In this document: positions 1 through 14,328 of the stretch, piece after piece
Position numbering within the stretch: position 1 is the first letter of the stretch
Layout of the letters: each line of letters opens with the position of its first letter
Origin: Larus michahellis
Lineage: Eukaryota > Chordata > Aves > Charadriiformes > Laridae
Assembly: GCF_964199755.1 (NCBI RefSeq)
Contig: NC_133907.1
Coordinates: 6,639,001-6,703,000 of the forward strand
Length of the DNA stretch: 64,000 nucleotides
Reading direction: 5' to 3'
Translations under genes and position numbers: made by a program
The notes under the pieces: model-generated
Database searches by the model: none
Seen by the model: only the letters and a program-made list of their open reading frames with translations
Told to the model about the DNA's origin: nothing

Positions 1-3000
1 TCACACAATACTCTCCTGCACATAAGATATTCTTATTTTCTGTCACTGCAGTTCTTCTTTTTGCAATAACAAAATCCCCTTTTTGAGCTTAGTTTAATTT
101 CTCATCTTGTTCGACCTCCTTTTGTGTTTTGTGCTATTTCCCACATGTTCAGTAGTGAACCATTTCACACCTTTTCAGTTACAAATAGAATAAAACCCAG
201 CAGATTAGTGTGCAAATGAGACAAAAGTACCCAGTGAAAATGCTAATGCGATGATTTTGCCTCTGAACAGCAGACTACATTAAAAAGCCCATTTCCATTT
301 ATGCAACAGAAGATTTTGTCAGTCAATAAATCCATGCAATCTTAGAAGAAAGAATTAATCTTACACAACTGGAGTTTTGTTTCAGGAAATTAATTTATGC
401 TAAGAGATTCAGCCTCTTAACTGAAAAGATTTAGTGTGTTTGCGTTCCACTTTGCAGTTTTATTTGTTCTTTAATTTGCAGGAGTCCATACTAGGAAATA
501 ATTTAACAAAAATGCCAAGAGGAAAGGGATGTGCGTACAGGTTTGTGTGCAGACAAGAAACAGGGTCTCTAGAGCTACGCTATTTGTTGTCACTCTTAAA
601 GACCTCAGAAAATCTCTGAACATTTACGTATTAGTTGCTCTGTGTATAAAATGGAAATTGAGCACCTGGTATCTCACATAAGTGCTGTTAGCGTTGGTAT
701 CCACAGAATGTGCACAGGTAAATGCACTACTAGTATTACGAATGTAACAAAATCAAAGAAAGCAGGATAAGATTTCATGGATGGGAAACACTGCCTTAAC
801 AACAGCCTTTTTCAAATGTCTTTCTCTCCTGACAAAAGATGAGGAAATTACTAGTAAATGCATTAAATTGTATACAGGAGGGAAAAAAAGCTACCATCTT
901 TATATTCTGCCAAGAGGAGAAAACCAGCATTGAGCTGTACTATGTACAAAAATGTATATTGAGAGTTATCCTATATCAAGCTTGTGTCCCAGTGTGGGAA
1001 TTTTGTTTGCAAAAGAACTGCAGGGATTGTTCTGCAAAGAGCATCTAAGCCTACGGACCCCCCTGCCTTTCCCAGGAACTCTTGCTGCTTAGCTTACTCT
1101 TGCTGGCTGTGAAGTCTGAAAAGGGTTCACAGAGGAGCAACAGGATCAGACTTCCCCTCTCACCTTTTGTTGCAGAAAAAGAAAAGGGTTTGATCCAGGC
1201 CTCTAAAAACACTTCAGACTGAATCAGACCACAATCAAACCCATATTACACACAAAATGGACACTCACAAAAAAGCCATCTTCCTAACTCCCGAAATTAG
1301 TCTTTAAAGCCGCTATTTACAACCAAATACAGGCAAGTATCTTTAAGACCTAATACAAATGATACTGAAACTATCATTTGCTATGACTTAAATAAGTATT
1401 CCATAGGTCTGATTTTAGCTTCCACTGAAAAACTGAGGTAAGGAGCCACCACCCGTGGCCGCACAGGCTTACACGCATTCGCGTCTTTCATCCAACCCAC
1501 CACTACCAGCTCCAGGTCACACTGATTAACACTTTTCACATAAACACACTTTTTCTTATTTGAAATGTTAATGCCTGCTTAGTGCAAGGTGAAAGTCTAT
1601 CCAACGATAGAATCCCTTAAGAGTGTTAATTAAACAGGACAATAATAATCCACTGGTGATTTATAGCGAGGTGGATTACTAGACCGTAGTGGTTGGTCTG
1701 ATAGGCATTTATTGCCTACTTAACCATTTAAGTATAACAAAAAAAATCATTGTGGTACAAAAGGTGATGAATGTTTCTGCTAAAACAGTCCATTAAGATG
1801 ATTCATTAACATTACAAAGAGGTCTGCAGCCTGCGTGCCACTTGGAGCCTGTAAAAGTCTGGGAAAGTGAGAGGCATTACCATAGGAAATGCTTTATGCT
1901 AAATGTGCGCTGATAGAATCTAAAGTCCACTTTCTGCAGATAACATCACTTTTTGCATTTTGCACTACAAGGTCCAAGGACGCTTTGTACTTCTCAGCTC
2001 TCCAGCAGGAGAATGGATCTTCCTAACAGAGGAGTGCGGGAGGAGAGGAGTCATAAAAGTCACAACGCTCCGGCTCACATTCGAGTCCCCCATCCTTCCC
2101 TTTGAACTGATGCTCCTGGAATGCCGAATCGCTGGTTACACCACCGCCGAGTGACACGGAATCATGAGTTATAGTCACAACAGCTACAACTTTATTAAAC
2201 GCACATCAAATAAAGCTCGTATAATGATCTTTTCAGGTCAAATAACAGCAGGTTCCTGCTGCGTAGCCGCAAGGAGGTACACCAGCTACAACTGATACAC
2301 GGAATTGTAGAAGGGTTAAGTCCGTGTGTAAACGTATCCAAAATACCAAAGTTAAGACCTCAATATTTTCCTAACAAATTATTCCCTGAAAAGTGGAACT
2401 AATGAAGCTTGATTCTTTACGGATTTATGTTACATGTCTTACACCTCCCCATTGGAATCACCCCAGCTGTCCCGTCCTCCACCATTCCACACTGCAATGC
2501 CTCCAGCCCCCTTCAGCCCTCCAGGCTCTCCCCCCCGACCAAGAACACGCAGAATCTCTTCATCTCTGGGGAGTACCCGAGCATGCCTTGGCATCTTTCC
2601 CCTAGCCATCCCCTGGCTTTTTTGATTTGGCAGCTGAATAAAGCGGTGCTTTCGCCAAGGAATATCACAGCAAAGTGCAAATCAGTCGAATGGCTTGCTG
2701 TTGTCAAACACAATGAATAATTGCTGAACTCTCCCTTCTTCCTCAATGGCAGCATTAATAAGGATTCCTTCCTCTACTTAGGTGCTAATTCTTGCAAAAC
2801 TGGTAAGGACGTACTATCTCTGAAACATCTATGTAACCTGTGAACAAAGTGTCAGCATATTGGAAACTGGGTCAGACAAATAATAAGATTGTGTAAGTAG
2901 TTTCCCTAGGGAACCAGACTGAGGTGTGATAGCATCTCCACTGACCAGAAGTCAGTAGAATCTTGTTTATATATTTCATCCAAGTAGAGCATCACCCAGC

Positions 3001-3645
3001 ACTTTCTAAATTACAGGAAGCGCGTACAGCACCCGTTCAGACTCAAAACAAGCTAGACCAGGTCCTAGGAGCAGATCAACAAACTCGCACCAGAGCTAAT
3101 AAATTCTGCTTCTTGGTAGGTAATTAGACTATTTTATTTCTCAGTAGGTGAACTAGCACAGCTGTACCAAAACCTGGGCTGGAGATGATTTCGTTTTGCT
3201 GTCTCTGCATGGTGTTCATTTTAACCTCTAGAGGCTTCAGTTGTTCAGAAGTGAATGTTAAAAATGAAACATAACAGATACTGAATCTGTACAAGGGAAT
3301 GGAGCCGAGGGGCACATGAGACATCAAACTTAGCTACCCCCAGTATTGTTCAATATCATTTAACTGCCTGGGGAATTGGGCAAGGCACATTTAATATCTG
3401 ATGCAAAATATATTTCCATTTTGTTCTTCTAGGAAAACAAGGCATTGACTGCATACATAATCCGTAACAACGCTTTATTACAAGGCATGCTGAACTGGAT
3501 TGACTTCATCTACAGAAATGGGACAACTGTTTTCAAGTAGGGCCATTAACCCAGTAATCGGCTTTCCAATAACCGGTTGCATAAATGGTGAACGTCTTTA
3601 AAATTAACTATGCTGGTTAATGAATTGAGAGTGCTGAGGCATGGA

Positions 3646-3674
3646 GAGAGCGTGCTGTTGAAATGCACGCTCTC
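3646..3674. repeat. Perfect 10-bp inverted repeat, 9-nt spacer
   Basis: GAGAGCGTGC, spacer TGTTGAAAT, GCACGCTCTC. Upstream intergenic; unusually GC-rich for its surroundings. Confidence 0.55.
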
Positions 3675-6600
3675 CACCTCTACATATGCCTGTAGATTCC
3701 CCTGGGACACTTGCAAGTCTCAGCTCTTAGTCAGTGATGCCCAAGGGTGCCGAGCGCTGGGGAAGTGCCTTTGCGGCAGGACCAGGCCTGGGTGTAAGAC
3801 ACAGAGCCGGGAGGAGGGAACACAGACCAGTGGGAGGCTGGCAGGAGCACAGGCTAAACCAGAAAGAGAAGCTGAACATGTGCGTCCAGTGGAGCTTGAT
3901 GAGATTCAGAGTGGGATTGGGAGCAAGGATGAAAGGATTGGATTGAAAGATCCATGTAAGCAAAGCAAAGGAGAAGAGCTGCAATTTCAACCCAATAAAT
4001 TTTCTGATTTTTGTTTTCCCTACACACTGAATTTAACTTAATTTCAGTATTAGCTGAGAGACAGTCATCAACAGCTTTTTATATTTTACCCTACACATTG
4101 TACCCATACACTTCATAAGAAGTTCCCACAAATTTACACATACAGATTTTATCATCCCAGACCACGTTTCACTTCTGATCTCTTCTTAAATCTACAAAAA
4201 TACCAAAGGTAAATGCCTCACATTTGTGGAATACAGAGGTAGGTCTCAGCTCAGAAAAGCCAGTTGGGAATTTCTGGACAAAGTGCTTTTTGCCATCAAA
4301 AAATGACAACTTGTCAAAAATTTTTAAAAGTAGTATATCGATTTCCATGGAAATATAGTTAGGCAGGTTCAGATACTTCCATGAGAAAAACCTGTTCTGA
4401 ATGAGAATAGAGTAGAAATCTGTTATTTTATTCACTCCTGAAGTCAGAAAAATACCCAAATGTATGATAGCACCCTAACAAATGCAACAGAATAAGTGGT
4501 TGGCTATTCTCTATACAGCTACTTTATTTTGTTTAAATAGATATATACACATATAAAATTCCCAAGGCCGAAGAGAGACTGAGTGACCAAAGAGCCTGGC
4601 GACCAAGTCTCACCTATGAAGTACAGGACAGCAAACGAGCTCTTTTTCAACTCCTGCCAGAGCCCAAATTTGAGTCTGACAAAAATAATGTTGAAAATAT
4701 TATGTCAAATGTCTGCTCCAAATCCCATAAAGCACTACTTGGATACAGCCCAAGTAAATACCCTAGCCACTGGATGTTGGCTATTCTGGGATGTCTCATT
4801 CTTTCTATTCATGTTTTGTTTTTTAAATCATTCTGTGACAAATCTAAAACAAATGTCAAAACCGTTAATTTTTTTATATACTAGTTTTTTTTTGTTTCTG
4901 GACAACTCTAATTCTCAGTGCACCACCCTTAACTCTTCAATTCATTTTTTCTCTTATAACTTGTTGCTGGCCTTTAGAAGAGTGAGAGACATTTAGCTCT
5001 TGCATAGGGAAAATTAACTTGATTTGTGCATTCTGTATTGTCCTATATCACTGATTTTTAAGTTGGGCTTCACAAGCCTTTGGGCCCATGAGCTGCTTTT
5101 ACAGGGATCCAAAAAGGCAAATAAGACAGATTGCTTTGATACGACCAAAGAATTGGCTGCTGCCAAAGTCTGCAAATCAAAAAATTTTAAAGATCACTGC
5201 TCTATACTCATATACCCGCATCCTACTGTTGTTGGTATAGGTTGGAAGCTTGCAATGAGCATTTATTTGCACCAGGATTAATAACTACTTACATTATTAA
5301 AAAATCTAAGAGAATCACAAGATTGTTTGAAGGACAGTAAGAAGAATATTTTGGCTCAGGAAATTCACGTATAACCAGATTCGTCACTTTAAAGAGAAAG
5401 CAATTTTGCATCAATTAAAGTTAATATAAAGTTCATGTTGTTACTTTTTCCTCATCTTTACCCTAATGTAATAATACGAAAACTAGAAAAAAATTATCTT
5501 CTTTGACACTGTTGTTCTTCACAATTAACAGTTATCACATCTCTAATAATGATGTACTTTAAGACCCCTAAACATGAGAGTTTCCAGTCAAAACATTAAA
5601 TAAAATCTAGTTTACATGGCATTAAACACAGTTAGAAATCCATCTGTTCATTTATTCTGATAAATTAATTGCCATAAACTTCTGTAGATAGATTCAGAAG
5701 ACAAGGTGTTTTTTCAGCCTATCCACCTGGACTTCTCAACCAGAAAGTCTCCGAGGCAGCAAATTTTAGTCAGATACAGTTAGTCTCTTTTTCAGAAATT
5801 TTCAGTAAAAACAATTCTCCAATGTGAATTATTGAGGAAAGATGTGACAAAAGTAATACTGTACTTTCATGCTACCACATTACACAGTTACCGTATTTAA
5901 TCCTGAAAACTAGATCTCCGGCACTTTGTACAATGCTACAATGCATACAAATGAGAAAAATAAAATTGCATTCATGGAAAATATCGGCAGTGCTCATGGA
6001 CCTCGGCTACGCTGCCACGAGAAATGGTTGTTTTCACAAAAGGCCAGGTCAAGTCTCAGCTGCTCTTCCCCAGAACTGTCCTTCAACAGAAGCATTTTCT
6101 CTATCCCTCGCGCAACAAGACAGCTTGCAGCAGAGAGACGAATTAGGCTCTGCATTTTATTAGCTCCCTTGATGTCCAAACTGCTCTTCCATACATACCA
6201 AATATAGTAAACAGTAAATGCTCAGCTTTTTGTTCTTGCCTCAAGGCTTAGAAGCAACTTGCAAATCCTCTCAATTCATTTTAAGTCCCCATTCCTTCCA
6301 TTAGGCTTGCTAACAGTATCCTTCACAAAGATTCTTTTGTTTCTACTGGAAATCTCTTAAAGATTTCTTTGACATTTCTCTTTCTCTCAGTATCCTGTCA
6401 CAGGGCACTAGACCTTCATCCTGCACTTACCCAAATCCTTCCTTTTTCCAAGACACACTCAAACGTTCCATCCCACTCCCCTACGAAGGAAGAGTGTGGA
6501 CATTATCCATAACCGAACAACAAAAGCCCAAAGCCGCGAACTGCTGAGCGCTTCCCACAAATGGCAGAGTGCCCTCAGCCCCCCTCCACATGGCAGAGAC

Positions 6601-7392
6601 TTGAAGGTGCTCTGCATCTTTCCTCCACAATTCAGCCTGTACTCAACACGTGGTTCCTGTCTTAATGGATGTTCTTTTCTCATCTCTTTCCATGATCTCT
6701 TCCTATCTGTTTCCAGATGAAGCAGTAGCCCTTGCTTTAAGTTAGAAATAACCCTACTAAATCAGGTGCCAGGACGCAAACTCCAGCTTCTTTCAGAAGA
6801 AACTGGCATTTCTATTTGCAAATGTAATCAGTGTTATTCCCAAGTCATCCAAATTATGGACTTTTGCCGCCTGACCTATCATCGCTTCCCAATTATATAC
6901 AATGAAGGCGCTCTGTAAATAGGTTTTTGTTTAAATGCAAGGTCTGTGCTATTATTCGGATGTATTCAGGACACAGAAATAGGGACAGAAATAATCAGGA
7001 AGTGATTCATAATCTCCATAGCCCTCAACTGCGTGAAGACACACTGTCTACGCTACACGCATCTGTACAGAGCATCCTACCGTGTCCATGTGGAAGAACT
7101 AGAGTTTTGTCTTCAGAGGTTTCAGTTTGTCACCGTATCTCCAATTTCTGTAGAAACTAAACAACTGAAACTTTTCCCCTGCTCGTGATAAACACATTAT
7201 TCACAAAGATGATTTTTGCCCCCAAAACAAACGTGAGGATCTTACTGAACTGTAAAAATCTTAACTCCTTCAGACTTTACATTTTCATTTTGACATGAGC
7301 TTAACAGATAACTAATCTAAAACCAGAAAAAAATGAATTAAGCTTTTATATGAAACTCATAAGAATCTATTTTATAGGCCCTTGATTTAAGT

Positions 7393-7412
7393 AAACAAAC
7401 AAACAAACAAAC
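7393..7412 (+). repeat. (CAAA)n microsatellite
   Basis: Four to five copies of AAAC in the upstream region. Confidence 0.75.
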
Positions 7413-8024
7413 TGCTTCCTTCTGCTCTTTTCCCGACAATCCAAATATTTAGAACTCTTTATAGGATGCTAATTGTGGAGATTCATGCTTTTAAATTATT
7501 CTTTTTGGGTGCCTTGAACAACAAAACCAACAGATTCTCTCTTGTGGTCAGACCACCAAAGCGGAGCAAAGTGCAGTAACTCGGCGAGTTTCTGCCCCAT
7601 GTTCTGCTCTGCTTGTCCTTTTGAAAGGGGTCTCAATGAAGAGCCTTGTTGAGACCTCCGCTGGTGCCACTGTTTATAGAGGGGGTCATTAGGAACAGTT
7701 TAGCCAGAACAAAAGGGGTTTTGTTTCTATTGTCCCGCTTGCACTTTGACGATGTCTTAACTGAAAAATTATCTTAATAGTCTAACAGTATATATTTGCC
7801 TATGGGGCTCAGACAACTGCAGAAAAGGCTTTGGATGAATGCTGAAAAGATGCACTTCACAAAGCAAACTCAGTGCGCGCTAAGCACTAGCTCGGCCGCA
7901 GAAATTTTCCGACTGAAAACTTAGAAGTCCCGGTTTCAGAAAGATAAACTCTTCCAGCCTTGCACGGACAACTAAAGTATCCTCCACAAAAAGAGCAGCG
8001 GTAACACCAGCCACCCCGGCTTAG

Positions 8025-8096
8025 TTCCTCGCTGGTGTAAATACCGTACCTCCGTCTGCTCACACCCTGCTATGCCAATTTACACCAGCAGAGGAA
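8025..8096. repeat. Inverted repeat, 18-bp arms with one bulged base
   Basis: Left arm TTCCTCGCTGGTGTAAAT (8025-8042), right arm ATTTACACCAGC-A-GAGGAA (8078-8096), 35-bp spacer. Pairing is perfect apart from one extra A. The inner TGGTGTAAAT / ATTTACACCA is shared with the degenerate palindromic repeats elsewhere in the window, so this may be the best preserved terminal pair. Confidence 0.6.
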
Positions 8097-10984
8097 ACAG
8101 TCCCTTCGTATTATTGTAAAATCCTCCAGCATAAACTCCTGATTAATGATTTTCTGCTGCTAAAGCTCTGGGAGATTGCTTCATGCAGCCACTTGTACTG
8201 TGGCAAACCTCCTCCCTGGGTCAGAGCGGGAGCTGGAACCGGCCTCAAACCATGGAGAATCGGGGCCAAACCGTGCGACTCTGCGCAACTTGGAGAGGGA
8301 TTTTTGTGGCCAGGGCTTTAGAGAGTCAAATGAACCTCCAGCTTCCATCTTGTTTCAGACCAGTTCAGAAACGCTGCTATAAATCATCGCAGATATAAAG
8401 AAAGTTATTTTAAAGGCAGAACCAGAGACGAAAGTGCGCATTGTATCTCTGCAGCCCCACACAGCTCGAAATTGGCAGCACAGAACTTCCAATTTGAATG
8501 GCCCTAATACGTATTCAAAATAAACTGTTAAAATAATTGTTCCTATGGAAATGAAATATAAATAAAAGTAGAAGCTGAGACCATATTAAGATGATGTTGG
8601 ACCAAATTCTGTTTCCTGCTTATTTAAATGCACAAGATAAGCCTCGGCAGGAGAGAAACTGTGGGGTGCAGCTGTTGTATATAATCCTGCTTCCTACAGA
8701 CCTGTAAAACCCACAGTCTCCAAAGATCTCTCTGCTCCAGCGGCAGAAGTTTTATGATTCAGGGGCATGGTACATATGGTTTAGCATACACACCCCAATT
8801 TTCCATGCAACCTCCCCTGTTAGGATTACTAATACTTGTGGCATGAGCAGTTTGTACAGCAGCTGTGCAAGGGTTATGCAAGCATTTATGTACACATTGG
8901 AATAAAGGCACAAAATAATGGTTCTTTTGAGGTATTACTCCGCACCTGCCTGGAGAGAAAAAGTAAAGCCATCCAAATTTGTCCCATTGCATTTTACAGG
9001 TCAGAATCAGTTATTATTGCTCACTTTGAAAACAATTAATAGGTTTTACATGCTTTTTTGCACACAGCCGAGTGTAAAAATACCAAACATCTCTATCTTC
9101 AGCAAATGCAAAGAGCAGAAAACTAAAAAAATACTCTAGGAGACATCAATATATGTTAATAAGAAGAATCCTGATTGTCTGATGCGCGACCGTAGAAGCA
9201 AAGATCACCGTTTATTACAAGAAAATATTACAACTACGCAGAGTTTGAGGCACACTTCCAAGGTGCTGCAGCACGGCTTAAGTCCGCTCCCAACAGCGAC
9301 ACATAAACGAGTGTGCTCTCAGCACAGTTTTTCACAAATGTAAATACAAATATTTCAGATGTCCAGGTTACAATGTTACCAATGAAGGAAACGCCTGGGG
9401 TTTCGCCAAAAGCTTCAACCAAATCAAGCGTGCACAGAATAATTTAATAGTACAAAATTAAACTCCGTTTTGATTGGGCTGCTTTGGCAATATATGGACC
9501 TAAAAGCGGTCCTACGTTAAACAATATTCATACGTATGTACGTGTGCTACAGAAATATATTACTTACATAAAGTTTAAAGACATTATTGAAGTATACTGG
9601 TGTATGCACATACACACGTGCTCATACCAATATACAAACAATTACATACAAACTTACACATAAAATATAACATAGGGCTATATCCAAGCTGCATATAGAT
9701 GTATGATAAATACAATACTACAAATGTCTGAGTGATATGAACTCATTTCTAACGTTCTCTGGAGTAAATAATAATAAAAGAATCCCCACGGAGATACAGC
9801 TTTATAAAGTGAAGTGCTTTGAAGGGCTGAACTGTGAAGAACTGAATTTTGTCCACCTTCCTCAGCTGATGCACATTAGATCCAGCACTATAGTCCCGTT
9901 TCATAAATCCAAAGATCATTTTCTATTTTAGCTATCACGAGCATCTCCAGAAGTAATAACGCCCTTTCATACCTGCAAACACAGATTTCATTTCGAACTC
10001 TCCTCTGGTCAGTAGCTACGAGCATCAATGCTTCATTTTGATAACATAATCGGTATAGTCCAGCCCAGCACAGTTCAACCCAGATCTGCTCAAATTCCTG
10101 GATTAGAGCTAATACAATGGCTTACCCTTAATGCGATTACTTTCATGTTGGTGAATACGTTCTCAGCAATAATGCTGAAGAGATGAATAGAAACTTTTGA
10201 TAAGAATGATCCAATATAGTGCAATTAAATATGCAGGCTAATTACGCATTCTTATACAAATAATAATGCTATTATTTTTGTTACGTGTTTTGCATGCAGC
10301 ACAGGGCCCAGAGGAACGGTTCAAAATTCCCCAAACACATGCTATTTTAGTGGGAATATTTGGAAGAAGAAAAAAGTTTGCTATAATTTAGGACTTGCAC
10401 TTTGTTCAAGACAAATGAGAGAAGATGCAAACCAGAATGGAAAAGAAACATGGTTAAAGTTAAAAAGAGGACATCAAAGTCGGAAGGCAAGGAGCTTGAA
10501 ATTGATTCAGTAGAAAAGAGGAAAAAATGCTTTGTGTCTGATGTTTAAAGAGTCATGAAATGAGTTTGTGAGCAGAACCCATGCTTTTTACTGGCCATTT
10601 GGTAAAACTGAATGCAAATGGCCAAATTCTGCCACTGGCATCCGCCTAATACAGGTACACGATGATGACAGCAGCACATACAAATTCGTCAAGCACAAAC
10701 GTGCACATTTTTGTGCATTTCATGTTTTAAAATTAGACCCTTTATCTCTTAAATACATGCTTCCAACTATACTGACTTCCACACAAACAAAAACAATGGC
10801 AGTAGTTGGTACAAAAATCAGATAAGAGCGTACACGCAAAGCTCAAAGAGATCAAAAAGTTACTCAATTGGTAATGTGGCTTGCGCAGAACCTCAGAAAC
10901 ATTGGGAGTTTGTTTTCATAGAAATTATCTGAAGCAGCAAGTGCCAACACACAGGGATTACTTCATCATAAGCATTTACTTTTC

Positions 10985-11080
10985 CTTCTTAAGAAGAGGA
11001 GGACAGACAAGAGAAGCAGAGAAGAGTAAGAGGAAAAACTGGTTTCTTAACTGATCCAGGAAGGAGGAGGAAGAAGACAA
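10985..11080 (+). repeat. Purine-rich (GA/GGA) tract
   Basis: Long stretches of G and A only (such as AAGAAGAGGAGGACAGACAA and AGGAAGGAGGAGGAAGAAGA) broken by a short mixed segment. No coding signal. Confidence 0.5.
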
Positions 11081-12194
11081 TGACACGAGGGTGCCAATAT
11101 TTCAGCGACCTGTGTGCAACTGATCCTACAGGAAGCAGGATGGGCTTTACGCGGCAGGCAAGAAAGGAGGGAAGAGAAAGACGTGGCCCATGAGAAAGGC
11201 AATCCAGTTTGTGCCTTTGCTGTTTGAAATTCAAGCTCGGCTCTGAGGACTGAACCGCTGCAGTTGGAGCTGCATCATCCTTTGTTGGAGGCAGCAGAAT
11301 AAAGGCTGCTCTTTGTTGTGTCCCAAAGCAGGCTGAAGTCAAGAGCTGAGGACCTCACGTTCAAAAAAATTACTCTTTAACAGATTCCCCTTCTCATCGC
11401 ACACTTCTAGAGTGTTTTTGTTATGCTGTTTTAAGAATACATGCAAGCAGTACCCCCATTGCAAACTATCTGGCATTTATGTAGTGCTGTACCTTGTGCC
11501 ATGGGATCATAGAAAACACTGCTATAAAAGATCAAACTCTCACAACTATTCCTATGAAAGCAAAGGACAGAGTTGCAGCATTGCCCGCTCTTTAAAGAGC
11601 ATATCCCACATTGAATCAGGAGGTATCTAAATGTGGCCAAACCCAGGCCACTTAAACAGATAAAATAACAAGGAAATAGATTCAAACATCACTTTTTCAA
11701 TAAATTTGTCAAATCAAGGGGTTTCAAGGTTTACTTTTATTTCTCCGCGGTTTCCTCAGTGACACATACAGCTTCAACAGTCGTTACCTGAGGTGTTAAG
11801 GAGCCAGGATCCAAACCCCCCAAACTATCTTTTTCTTTTCTTTCTCTCAAAGAGTGATATCATTCTGAAGCATGACACTGACCTGAAATTTAGTCAGCTT
11901 TTAAATGTGAGCTACAAGCAATTCAGGTGTAAGTAACTGAGGCAGCAGAGACACCTGCTCTCCAGTCCGCTGTTCCATCCTTACAGATTTCTTAATCTCA
12001 CTGTCCATGACACAGGTGAGTCTCCTTGCCCTACTGCTGCTTGATGAAAAGACAACACTCGAAACTGGGGAAAAATTAACTGCCCACAAGGAACAAAAAA
12101 GAAAGGGAAATCAAGCTATCTGCAGCCGAAAGGGAGAGCAGAGGGATACTGAATCATCTGTCCGCCCTTCCACCATCAGTTTAAGCCAACCTAA

Positions 12195-12217
12195 GGCAGC
12201 CCAGCCCAGCCCAGCCA
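12195..12217 (+). repeat. (CAGCC)n short tandem repeat
   Basis: Four tandem units in the upstream region. Confidence 0.7.
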
Positions 12218-12864
12218 CCCTCTCCTCGCCCCCAGCTGTGCATTCCTGTGGCCTCCCTAGTTCCAGCACAATACGTAGTCAGTCAGAACAAGGAGCTGAT
12301 CCAGCAGAAAATTAATTCAGCAAAACCAAATACATAAATGGTTAAAAAAAGATTACTTTTAAAACCAGAATCGGTTTCCTGACCTGTGTGTGGATGTTAA
12401 AGGTCAGCACCAGCTTTGGAGAGGGGTGGGGTTGCACAGCTGAAGGTCCAGACTGGGGTGGGATGAGAAAAAAAAACATCTTTCTCAGGAGGAACCTGGC
12501 TTTAAATCAGCTTAAATTGATGTAGATAGAAACCACACCCTCTGCAAGAGAGAAGTTTAGGCAAATAGCTGCCTGGCTAAGAGCAGGTTAGTGCTGCTCC
12601 TCAGGAAGTACAAAAGATGCTAGAGAAGTTAATCTTAACTGGGCATCCAAAATGCAACTGCTTAGGTATTGGTGTTTTTATTAGTGGGGAGCAACGGGAA
12701 GGCAGTTACACGGGTGGCATTTGAGCACCCCCATTACCACCAGTGAGTTTAGCAAGTGCTCTCATATTACCTAAGGTGGATGTGGCTTCACAACCTCTTT
12801 CCCCCCCCCATCCTCCCAGAGCTTGAGCCATTCCTAAACGTGGGTTAGGAGTGAGGGAGAAGTT

Positions 12865-12945
12865 CAATGCTGGTTCCACCACTATTTCAATAGCTCTGAG
12901 TCATTTCTGTGTCATGCCTCAGTTTCCCTGTTATTAAGAGGTGCA
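12865..12945 (+). repeat. MIR SINE fragment
   Basis: TGGTTCCACCACTATTTCAA, then GTCATTTCTGTGTCATGCCT and CAGTTTCCCTGTTATTAAG resemble the MIR centre and 3' half. It lies 1.6 kb upstream of the BMP7 start codon. Confidence 0.65.
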
Positions 12946-14102
12946 CATGCATGCATACAAACACACCAAATCACTCAATGTGTTTCCCATGAGGCTTTTT
13001 TGACTAGTTACCTGCCATTCACACAAGGATTTTAAACATAAAGAGCTAAAAGAAGTGCTGAATATTAGTTTCCAGAACAGATGCGGGACCTGGTGCTGGA
13101 TACTACTGGACATTGCTCGTCTGAAAACATCAGATGAACAACCTATCAAAAAAACCCCACTGACCTCCTTTATCCCCTGCCCCTCTTCTTCCTCTTTTGC
13201 CTAAGGAACGAATCTTAATGTCAGCATAAACTTAGTGCGTATATACACGGTTTCTGAAGTTACCTCGGGCTGGATTCGGTGACCCAGATAAACCCTTACA
13301 TCCTGCCTTCCCCTTGCTTTCCAAGTAAGATTTGGGAAGCAGTAGTCTGCATTTGTTATCTGAGATTATTATTATTTACTATTGCAGTAGACATCTACCT
13401 GGACTAACAAGGACTGGGGCTCCATTACAGCACATGTAACACCCACTGAGCTTAAAAAAAAAAAAAAAGTAATTGCTTTAGAAAGCTGACAGTCCATCAC
13501 AAGCCAGTATTCCACAAAGGGGTGGACCAGAGAGCTGAGGAAAAGGGGAAGGCGAGAGAGCAGGATAATGTAATGACGTAAACTACCCGTGTGCACAGGT
13601 TGATGGTTCCACTCCAAGGAAACGCTGCTGGTTTTACAACTGTCGTATGACAACTCCCCCCTTGGATTTTTTGTGCTTCTCCATTAACTCTCCTCGCTGC
13701 CAGTTGGAAAAAGTGACCTGGGGCTCTATGCACACAGACATACGTGCCTACATGCGTGGATATATAAGCATCACATTTTAAATAATCCAGTGCTGTTGGT
13801 TTTGTCCCGGACAGTCTCTCCCCATCTGTACTTCTTTAAAAAACAGGGCGGTAGGGAAGAAAAGAGTATGCATGTTCGTGCAGACAGACGATACACTTGC
13901 ATCTATAAACTCTCTGGGAGTCCGGGCCCCTTCCTTACACATAAACCACCCTCCCTCCTGGGGTGTCTTCTCCTTAATTACGTGCAGGTTAATTTAAGCA
14001 CTTGGGACGGGCTCACCCTCTCCCCCAAGCCAGCAGCCTCCACAAACATCCTGCAAAGCAACCTGATCGGATGTTCCTCCTCGAGGCAGTTACACAGAGA
14101 GG

Positions 14103-14123
14103 TTTTTTTTTTTTTTTTTTTTT
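14103..14123 (+). repeat. T21 homopolymer at the edge of the CpG island
   Basis: 21 consecutive T immediately before the GC-rich leader. Length may vary between individuals and may be affected by sequencing error. Poly(dA:dT) runs near promoters are known to exclude nucleosomes. Confidence 0.8.
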
Positions 14124-14328
14124 CTTCCCCTCTTCCCAAGCGGTTTGGAGCGGGCGAGCGAGAGCGCTTGGGTTTTCCAGCCTGCTCCTCCCACCAGAGA
14201 CAACCTCCCGCTGCCTCTCGCCCGAGCCGCACAGCGCACACGGCTCCGCCGCGGCGTGCGGGACGCGGGCAGACACCGCGCCGCTCCCGGGAGAAGCCCC
14301 TCGGGCCGCCGCCGCCGCTCCTCCCTCC

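Larger units (their letters stand above)
1..14049. other. Upstream intergenic region, no gene recognised
   Basis: Mostly AT-rich single-copy sequence. All open frames are short and none resembles a known protein; no exon of the expected vertebrate neighbour (SPO11 lies upstream of BMP7 in human) was recognised on either strand. Contents I could identify: a hairpin at 3646-3674, a CAAA repeat at 7393-7412, an inverted repeat at 8025-8096, a purine-rich stretch at 10985-11080, a CAGCC repeat near 12195-12217 and a MIR fragment at 12865-12945. A TATA-like TATATAAG occurs at 13761-13768 but lies outside the CpG island. Confidence 0.6.

Noticed and set aside
13761..13768. TATA-like TATATAAG upstream of the CpG island
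   Set aside because: About 0.8 kb before the start codon, outside the GC-rich promoter and next to a non-conserved AT stretch; vertebrate BMP7 promoters are of the CpG-island type. Kept only as a remark.
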